Notes under the pieces: model-generated
Database searches by the model: none
Told to the model about the DNA's origin: nothing
The model's input: the letters and a program-made list of their open reading frames with translations, nothing else
Position numbers and translations under genes: made by a program
Source: Schistocerca nitens
Lineage: Eukaryota; Arthropoda; Insecta; Orthoptera; Acrididae
Length of the DNA stretch: 64,000 bases
Assembly: GCF_023898315.1 (NCBI RefSeq)
Contig: NC_064622.1
Coordinates: 79,795,387-79,859,386, forward strand
Reading direction: 5' to 3'
Shown here: positions 56,346 through 64,000 of the stretch, piece after piece
Layout: each line of letters starts with the position of its first letter
Position numbering within the stretch: the first letter of the stretch is position 1

Positions 56346-57905
56346 GAAAAAAGAAAGATTGCATGCGATGCTACAATATGTACTGGTTTGTCTCTGATCA
56401 CCCGAAATCTTGCTGTCATGTTTTGTGTCGTATAAGTCCAGCTGAGGAACTCTTCGAAAATTCGGAGTGAATCGACCTCCTCAGGATGCTGCGTCCTACT
56501 GCGAGGCTTTGGCAAACCTAAGCAAGGCGTTCTTTCAAATTTTTGTTGTGTGAAGATGCAGCATGAACATACAGTGTTAGATCAGCTCTCACTTTGAAAT
56601 AACCGATGTGAATCGCAATGGTTGAACATATAAAAAGTTAATATTTCTTCACTTTCACTACGTTTAGAATCTCTGAGACCTATTTGTGAATTTTCTGCAC
56701 AATTCATCGAGAACAATAGTACCTGACGGTTGGGGAGCAGTGGATATAAACATATATAAATATCTTGTGGCATACTTGTTAAACGTTGGCAATAAAACAT
56801 AATCGGTCGGTTTATGTTTGTGTGTGTGCTCATTTTGTTTATTTGGAAACAAATTTGGTAACTGAAACCGTAAATAATCTTTTGCCAATATACTTACTGA
56901 AGTGTTATCGTCAATGTCAGTGGAGTTATGTGTATTAAATAACAAAGCAATTCGTGAAAATGCAGTACTGGCTGTATTGGTATAGCCAGGCACCAATAAA
57001 ATAATGTCAAGATTCCATTTCACTTCTCATTATCATTTACAGCTGTTGATCACCCTTTCGATTTACTTAATACTTACAAGGGTGTAGGTAAGGGTATAGG
57101 CCATACCCACTAGATCATGCGTTGTTGTCCGTTTCAGGTGTATACATTTCATCGTGACAAGAATCAGCTTATCCTAAGGCGCAATGGAAAGTCTCCTATA
57201 CCACCTCCCTACGAGTTGTGCAATTTTTGACTTAATTGGTCTCATAATATAAAAATTCACATTACTGAAGCAAAGATAGTGAACAAACTCGACATTTGTG
57301 TCAACAAGTGTGAAAAACTTCGAACATATCATTTACTCTCTGCGTCTCTCAATAGGTCCCGGTGTGTTATACAATGGACGCCAATTATGTTTCCAACACT
57401 ACTGCTCACCCAGTAACCGAAGGTTGTGAAAGTCGTCCAGCACTTACAAATAATATAATATTAACATTCAAAAGTAAACCATTGTATTGTTGATGGTTGT
57501 AGAAAGAAAAAATAATAACTTTATGAGGAAATGAATCAAAAAGAAAATTAAAACATAGAAATACTGCATTTACATACAATTGAAGTAAAGTTATGTTTTT
57601 GATAGACAGATTACAATTATTGTGTCTCTTTTACATGCTTGAAGGCGATGAGTGAGTTGAAAATAATTTGCTGCAGCATTAAAGAAGGAGGTCCACATTG
57701 CTAAAATGGCGTTGTTTCGTGTAAACTGCAATCTGTCACCTTCACGAAGGAATGCTGAAAAGAAAACGAAAAACATTCAGATGACAGTAAAAGGTGTAGT
57801 TAATATAGATTAAATAAAAACCGCTTAGTGTTCGCTACACTAGAATGTGCTAGTAATTTTCATGCACCTCAATAATCACTACCCCTTTTTCCTGCAGAAG
57901 TAAAG
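56346..57905. other. No gene recognised
   Basis: AT-rich intergenic DNA. A weak hammerhead-like arrangement at 56,442-56,476 was considered and rejected. Frames here are short and without domains. Confidence 0.4.
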
Positions 57906-57906
57906 G

Positions 57907-58098
57907 TTCAAATGGCTCTGAGCACTATGGGACTTAATATCTAAGGTCATCAGTCCCCTAGAACTTAGAACTACTTAAACCTAACTAACCTAAGGATATC
58001 ACACACATCCATGCCCGAGGCAGGATTCGAACCTGTGACCTCAGCGGTCGTGCGGTTCCAGACTGAAGCGCCTAGAACCACTCGGCCACACCGGCCGG
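57907..58098 (-). mobile_element. tRNA-derived SINE, full length
   Basis: Main family. Perfect 13-bp duplications gcagaagtaaagg at 57,894-57,906 and 58,098-58,110; the exact 5' base is ambiguous by one or two. Confidence 0.95.
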
Positions 58099-58110
58099 CA
58101 GAAGTAAAGG

Positions 58111-58820
58111 AAAAATATCTTAAGCTGAATAAAAAACGTAAAATGGCCTAACAAAAGCCACATGGTTAAAAATGAGACAGCACTATTTTTTAACGTGGAA
58201 GTGCAAGATAGTGCCAAGTTTGTGAAAGTTACATTATTTAAAAAGGCTTATAAATAAACCTATAAAGGCTGAGGAGTGCACACAATGAGTCGATGCATGA
58301 TTATTGCCTCTTTCATCAATGGTGACACCCACAACGATTTTATTGAGTCTAGAGCATGTTAGTATTATCTTCCACGGAGTCTTAGCCGGAAAACTTTCTG
58401 TCAATTCCGCATAGTTTCAGAGTTGATGTGTTATCATTCTTAATGTATGTTTTTAATATTTGAAAAACGTTGGGCTAGTTGTTACACTGGACTGGAAAAT
58501 ATAATTATAAAGAACGAATGACTAAGATCTTTGATATATTTGTCTTTCCTGTATTGGTGCTATCAGCGCAGTGATTTTGAGATTAATAACACTGAATAAA
58601 AGTAATTTATGTTTTGCCGTTTGCATTGTGTCTCATTATGACAAGGAGAACCTCCATTGGCCTTAAATATACACACAAGTACACAAGAGATTATGAAAAT
58701 AAAGCATACTGCATAGAAGTCTAAATTAGTTCATATTTTAGGTCACCAGAAATGCATCGAGGTGAAAAGGACTAAGACAGAATTTAAATTGCTTACTTAT
58801 ACCCTCTTCTCTCTCTGTCT
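58111..58820. other. AT-rich, no gene recognised
   Basis: No domain or repeat identified. Confidence 0.4.
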
Positions 58821-58822
<2 letters not shown>

Positions 58823-58905
<83 letters not shown>

Positions 58906-58906
58906 A
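58823..58906. repeat. (TC)n(GC)n(AC)n compound microsatellite
   Basis: About 30 bp of TC, a short CG run, then about 40 bp of AC. The GC/AC part can form Z-DNA in principle. Confidence 0.97.
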
Positions 58907-59108
58907 AACATATTCTACAGTTACAATAGGGCCTCAGAACAAGCTGCACTGTAACTAGCCTAGGGCTTTCCTACTGATGTATACCAAAAACAAAAGTTGG
59001 ATCATCATGTTTGAGAGGCCATGCTCGGCATATGAAACTATTTACTAACGTTTTGGCAGAAATGAGGGCGGTACATTCAGAGAGAAAAATTGACAACTGC
59101 ATCGAAAG

Positions 59109-59304
59109 GCCGGCCGTTGCGGCCGATCGGTTCTAGGCGTTAAGTCCGGAACCGCGGTGCTGCTACAGTCGCAGTTTCGAATCCTGCCTCGGGCATGGAT
59201 GTGTGTGATGTCCTTGGGTTAGTTAGGTTTAAGTAGTTCTAAATCTAGGGGACTGATGACCTCAGATGTTAAGTCCCATAGTGCTCAGAGCCATTTGAAC
59301 CATT
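59109..59304 (+). mobile_element. tRNA-derived SINE, full length
   Basis: Main family, from ggccggccgttgcggccg to gaaccatt. Perfect 11-bp duplications tgcatcgaaag at 59,098-59,108 and 59,305-59,315. Confidence 0.95.
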
Positions 59305-59315
59305 TGCATCGAAAG

Positions 59316-59985
59316 CTCAAAGTGTCCTGAGTTTACACGTACACTAGGAGCTGTGTATAGGTCACAACCATAGTTCATGTGACGCCTAATGCGTGATTAT
59401 CTTTGGCCAGTGACACCATTGTCAATTACAAGTTAAAGAATCACTGTTCTCTTACAACCATAGGTATGAAACATAAGCAGTCTCATATACCGACCGCGGC
59501 ATCCCAGTCTGGAAGCTGTGCTGACGTAAATGTTGGCCGTGGCAGCCTTTATCGCAGCATTAAAACACTAACTTATTTAGATCTGAAATTCACAAACGTC
59601 GAACACAGTGGATGCATACCTCGTTATTATGAGTCAGGGCTACACACTTTCGTGGAGCAGGAGCCACTCCTACCGTCGAAACTGCAGCGACAGACGTTAC
59701 ATTTGTCCTTGAAGGTCGTTCCTGGAGCGCAGTTTACCACTGCAATACAAGGTTAAAGGAGACACAGATAATTGCCTGTGAGAGCAATAAAGCAGGTTTT
59801 CCTCATTATGAAAAGATTTATCAGTTATCTTCTTTACTAAAGAACTAAAAATAGAAACACATTTGAATGCAATAGGTGTTTATTTACGTGTACGTCTATT
59901 TTAAAGTAGAAAACAGTTGCAGGAAGATTTTTGTAGGAGTTGCAACATCTATATCAACTGTAACAAGTCATAAATAGGACACCAG
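59316..59985. other. No gene recognised
   Basis: A 117-codon frame at 59,403-59,756 has no domain I recognise and no supporting signals. Confidence 0.35.
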
Positions 59986-59989
59986 AAAA

Positions 59990-60620
59990 AACAAAATATA
60001 GAAAACGAGTAGAACATCAGAAGAGGCAGCAAGAACAATTGTTCAGAATGGAGAGAACAGAAGCTCAAAATGGAAAGAGGGAACAGAAGCTCAGACTGCA
60101 CACGAAGAACAGAGTTTCTGAGTGGACAGAAGGAATAGAAGTTCACGATGGTCAGAAGGCACAGAAGCTCGGAATGGACAGAAATTACAGAACATGAGAA
60201 TGGAGAAAAAGGACAGAAGCTGAGAATGGACAGAAAGCTCAGAAGCTGAGAGTGAGCAGGAAGTAAAGAGGCTGAGAATGGACAGAAAAAACAGAAGCTC
60301 AGAATGTAGAGAAAGAAAAGAACACCAGAATGGACAATATGGACAGAAACAGAGAATGGACTGGAAGAGCAGAAGATGACAGTTGACAGAAAGGACAGAA
60401 GATTAGAATCGACAGGAATAGCGTGATTCCAGAATGGAGAGAAATAGCCAGAGCTTCGAATGGGCCAAAAGATTGCAAGCTGCAGAAGGACAAAGAACAG
60501 AAGCACCAAAAAGCCAGAAAAAGGAGAAGCTCAGAATGGATAAAGAAACCTCGGAATTGACACAAAGAACAGAAGCACAGTATCGACAGAAGAAACCTCA
60601 GAATGGATAACGCGGGGAGT
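59990..60620. repeat. Minisatellite of ~27-bp units
   Basis: At least 20 diverged units around the phrase acagaagctcagaatggacag recur every 25-30 bp. The array is strongly purine-rich on the plus strand. The 186-codon minus-strand frame across it is a repeat artefact. Confidence 0.9.
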
Positions 60621-61370
60621 TACAATCGGCACTGATGTTTTCAAAGGAAACCATCCAAGATTTCGCCTTAAGATGCTGATAACACACCAAAAACTTAAAC
60701 TTGCCTGGCCAGAAGAGGCTTTGGAAATAATTGTTGAAGAATGCAAGTCCGTAACACAAAAAGAAATATCTATAAATTCTGTACAATGAATAATCGTCAT
60801 ATTCCTTCATCCTCATTGTTGGAACGGTGTAATATCCCAGAGGTAGGAGATCAGAAGAACCACCTCGGATGACGTAGCTGGTAGGACACGCGAAATACAG
60901 GCGTGTTTGATTCAGTCTAATAGACCTCATTCTACTTTAACTATTAAGCCTTCCGCACATGGTGTGATTCGAAGGGAACGGAAGCGATGGGCGATCTAAA
61001 TTGGTGACTGCCTCCCAAGTGGCTGGCAGCGCAGCTATATACTCAATGCTTTCCTGGAGTGACAAACAGGGGCTGCCATATGCGATCGTGCAGGAGATGG
61101 AGTACTGTTTATTGCATCTGAGCATCGATTGCAACATTCTGCTTGCAGAGTACAGAGTCAGGAATTCGTGGTGCTCTCTTATTATTACACACAAATGAGA
61201 AAACGAAGAAAATTCTGGGTTCATCCATACATCCACTGAAACATACGCTTAACGCTGTTTATGTCAGCCAAGCACCTGCAACAAGCAGATTCGAAATTCC
61301 TTGCTTTTCAGAGGATCACTAGTTTTCCCTGCTGGCTTCACCCACATAAGTGTTTAGACACATCTACTAA
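60621..61370. other. No gene recognised
   Basis: No domain or known repeat seen. Confidence 0.4.
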
Positions 61371-61374
61371 ACAC

Positions 61375-61720
61375 ACCGCTTCCTCCTCTCTCTTTGTCCA
61401 TTTCTTCCTGTCTCTGCCTGTTTATTTCCTTCTCCCTACTCTCTCTGTCTCTTCATCTTCTCTGCCCCCTATCTTTGCCAATTTCCTTTATCCCCTCTCT
61501 TGGACCATAACTTCCTTCTCCTCCCTCTGACCATATCCTCCTCAGCACTCCTCCAACCATCTCCACCTCGTCCTCTTTCTTTCCCATTGCCCGCTACCCT
61601 CTACATGTTCCACCTGCCTCATACATCTTCCTATCCTTCCCTCTCTCTATCCATTTCCTTCTCTCCAGCACTCTGTCAATCCCCTCATCTATCCATATCA
61701 GCATGATCTCTGCCTTGCAC
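61375..61720. repeat. Pyrimidine-rich low-complexity tract
   Basis: About 340 bp dominated by C and T on the plus strand (words such as cttcctctctctc, ccttctccctac), built from irregular short units. The frames through it are compositional artefacts. Confidence 0.85.
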
Positions 61721-61749
61721 ATTAGCATGCATATTACCTTTTGTTGCTC

Positions 61750-63830
61750 CGCCACCAAAAATTAATCTATATTAAAAAATGTAACTTTTCATGTAATTCA
61801 AAATAAATTGATCTATTAAAGTTTAATATTCAAAAATTAAATTATAAAATTTTAAGAGCCCCAATTTAGGTCCTTAAAAAAGGAATGAAAAAATCTAAAA
61901 TTCATTCAAATTCAGTAACATGAATCAAACAACCTTTAATTTGTTTTTTTACTGTGTTAAATGAAATTCAATTCAGAAATTTTCTCTAATTCTTCATTGT
62001 CTTCTGAAAAGATTTTAGTACAATGACCTGGAAGAGTAATTTTAAATTTATCATGTAAAAGTAATGAACCTTTTTCATCAGATTTAGTTGTCAAATTTTC
62101 AGCTTTTGAAATATTGTAAGATTTATGTTTTTTCAGCTCTGATACTTTAGTGAACACTTCTGCACAGCCATTACTATAACTGTTAGTTTCACATACTAGA
62201 TATTTAATGATATAAATTCTGTTCATTATGTTTTAGTTTTATTTGTAAAGAAAAGGATTTAAATTTTCATAAATTAAATCATTTAATGGGAAAAATTCGT
62301 TTCCCTTAGACGACTTACTTTATGAAAATCTAAAATTTTTAACATTTAATCTTCTCTATTTTTCCAAAAATATTTCTACAGCAAATTTGGTAGAATTTAA
62401 TAATCTGCAATATCTAGTTCAATTTTTCTTTTTCCATGTTATTCAGCAAATTCAATTGTTTGTAGTTCAAAGAAAGATATTGGAGTTTTTGGATCTTTCA
62501 GTCTTTCTTGTTCTAGTTCAAGTGAATATACTGGCTCATATTTAACAACAAGAACACGAATTTCTATAATTTTTACAACAATTTTACCTTCTTTTGATAG
62601 TGTACAATGATCATGATCAGTAGTCCAATGAAGAATAAAATCATTTTGATCTTTCACTGTAATTTTTGAAAAATCCACCAGATAATTCTAAAGGATAAAT
62701 TATTTCATTTTGCTTGATTTTAATTTTCACCATTGTTAAGATAATGAAATTGAATATTGAAATCAGTTGGTAGGGAAGAAGTTAATCGAATAAGAGTTGA
62801 TGAAGAAATAAATGGTTCTATTCTTGATAAAAAATTGTTTCCCATTTAATTGTCTAATAGCTGATTTACCAACAAATTATGAAAAACCTGTTCCATTTGT
62901 GTGAGTAACATCAAGTAGCATACCGAGTTGTGAGCAATAAGGATGAATCCCTCCAATATATATACTACTTTCTGTTTTTTGTTAGGAAGATTTAAATTAT
63001 TTTTTGTTTTCTCATTAATGAGAAATGAGTAAAATTGATAACTCTCGATAATGATAATGATTTATTAAGGGAAAACATATTAATTAATTTCTAAAACAAC
63101 TGTTACATAAACACATTAAAGTCAATGAAATTATCATTTTCATCTGGTATAGATATTTCTAAATTCTGATAGCATCAATAATTGGAATATTTACAGGATG
63201 GTTTGGTTCATAAATTATTGGTCCTCAAAATTTAACATTTGGTTTGAATGAAGACATAATATTAGTTTGTCTATGAAAAAGACCATTGTGTTTAACAAAC
63301 ATTCCATTAGATAGATTAAAGTTTAAATTTATTAATTCAAATGAAATAATTTAAGGAACATTGTTAGTATCAGTTTTTTCATTAACTTCAATAATTTGGT
63401 TATTAAATTGTAAAACTTGCCCAATACTATCTTCTTTATCAATGAATAGTTTAGCATCACTTTCAATAACAACTGATGTTATGTCCCATAGTGCTCAGAG
63501 CTATTTGAACCATTTGCAATAAAAACTGTATTTAAAACTTTATTTTCGTTAACCTATACATTAGATTTTACGATTGAAGAAAATTTTCTAAATTTTTCAA
63601 ACTTTGCTGACCAAATATCTATTGTTTCTTAGTAAGTATATAATTTATTATTTTTTTGATAAATTGCATATTTCTCCAGCACAGCCAAGTTATTATTTTT
63701 CATTGTGATATTGGGAGTGAAAGGAGTTGAATAGAAATTGACTAGTGAAACACTTTTATAATTTACCTTTCACTGAAGTGAATTAATCTAGTCTTCCATA
63801 TTAACAACAATTGTGAAAATAAATGACATA
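61750..63830 (-). pseudogene. AT-rich block with decayed minus-strand frames, origin uncertain
   Basis: Composition changes to about three-quarters A+T. Minus-strand frames at 62,678-62,439 (79 codons) and 62,226-61,957 (89 codons) are open. A third can be followed from ATG at 63,829 down to about 63,100, despite several in-frame stops, with words such as VNFYSTPFTPNIT, AKLFIDKEDSIGQVLQF and PIIYEPNHPVNIPIIDAI. The Ile/Asn-rich style and the order of frames gave me a general impression of Maverick/Polinton or endogenous large-DNA-virus structural genes, but I cannot name a family. A 40-bp SINE remnant interrupts it. Confidence 0.3.
63473..63515 (+). mobile_element. SINE 3' end fragment
   Basis: The last ~40 bp of the main SINE family (gtcccatagtgctcagag, then atttgaaccatt) inside the AT-rich block. 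Confidence 0.8.
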
Positions 63831-64000
63831 TTGGGAACCAAAAATAAGAATTCTAGAAAAGAAATTTAAAAAAACCGTGGAAAACATATGCCACATTGTA
63901 TTCTACGTGCAACCATAGAACCAAGCGGTTGTGAAAAAACAATATTAATGATTGAGAATGGTATTTCAGCTCTAGAATGCTTAAATTGGAAGAAAATTAA

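Noticed and set aside
56442-56476. Hammerhead-like arrangement CTGAGGA - ACTC...GAGT - GAATCGAC on the plus strand
   Set aside because: The required GAAA core reads GAAT and there is no Penelope coding sequence nearby, so I do not call it a ribozyme.
59949-60509. 186-codon minus-strand frame rich in Phe and Ser
   Set aside because: It follows the ~27-bp minisatellite; the protein is simply the repeat translated.
61261-61706. Ser/Pro/Leu-rich frames of 68-89 codons
   Set aside because: They come from the pyrimidine-rich low-complexity tract.
1-64000. Host genes, CRISPR arrays, bacterial operons
   Set aside because: No host exon with domain similarity, no regularly spaced repeats with unique spacers, and no ribosome-binding-site or operon structure were seen; the content is entirely eukaryotic repeats.

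Overview
This is a gene-poor, transposon-saturated stretch of a large animal genome, most probably an orthopteran insect and most like Schistocerca. I base that on recognising the repeat families: a tRNA-derived SINE whose 3' end reads as a 'gagccatttgaaccatt' tail, CR1-like and RTE-like LINEs, several Tc1/mariner families, Penelope-like elements and a 5S-rRNA-derived SINE. I find no host protein-coding gene, rRNA operon, functional tRNA gene or CRISPR array. Every coding region I can support belongs to a mobile element, and nearly all are broken. The best-preserved is a 340-codon Tc1-like transposase at 48,976-49,998, in an element (48,732-50,153) that still has both terminal inverted repeats and TA flanks.

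The dominant architecture is a large direct duplication. Roughly 0.6-21.3 kb (copy A) and 29.9-48.5 kb (copy B) carry the same ordered series of old elements: satellite-like array, Tc1 N-terminal fragment, degenerate Tc1, a second degenerate Tc1, tRNA-like repeats, degenerate CR1 LINE, mariner, mariner N-terminus. Each copy has gained different younger insertions, so each copy supplies the unoccupied site for the other. Copy A alone has SINEs at 1,664, 14,478 and 6,439, a mariner at 3,889, and a block of about 6 kb (5.8-11.8 kb) holding a 5S-derived SINE, a CR1 LINE and Tc1 copy A. Copy B alone has Tc1 copy B (31,236), an inverted pair of Penelope-like elements (34,262-35,842), a 5'-truncated CR1 LINE (38,669), and SINEs at 35,876, 44,341 and 46,029.

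Between the copies (21.3-29.9 kb) lie SINEs, a degenerate Tc1, an RTE 3' end and a DUF4817-type transposase. Right of copy B come a mariner split by the intact Tc1 (copy C), another degenerate Tc1, an internally deleted pogo-type element with a C-terminal PHD-like finger, and a degenerate RTE LINE. These are followed by SINEs, microsatellites, a ~27-bp minisatellite, a pyrimidine-rich tract, and a very AT-rich terminal 2 kb with decayed minus-strand reading frames of uncertain, possibly Maverick/viral, origin.

The items most worth a second look are: hammerhead-ribozyme-like cores in two Penelope-like families, one present in both arms of the inverted pair; a Tc1-like family whose second and third catalytic residues are 32 residues apart instead of the usual 34; the 5S-rRNA-derived SINE; and the duplicated block with reciprocal empty sites.
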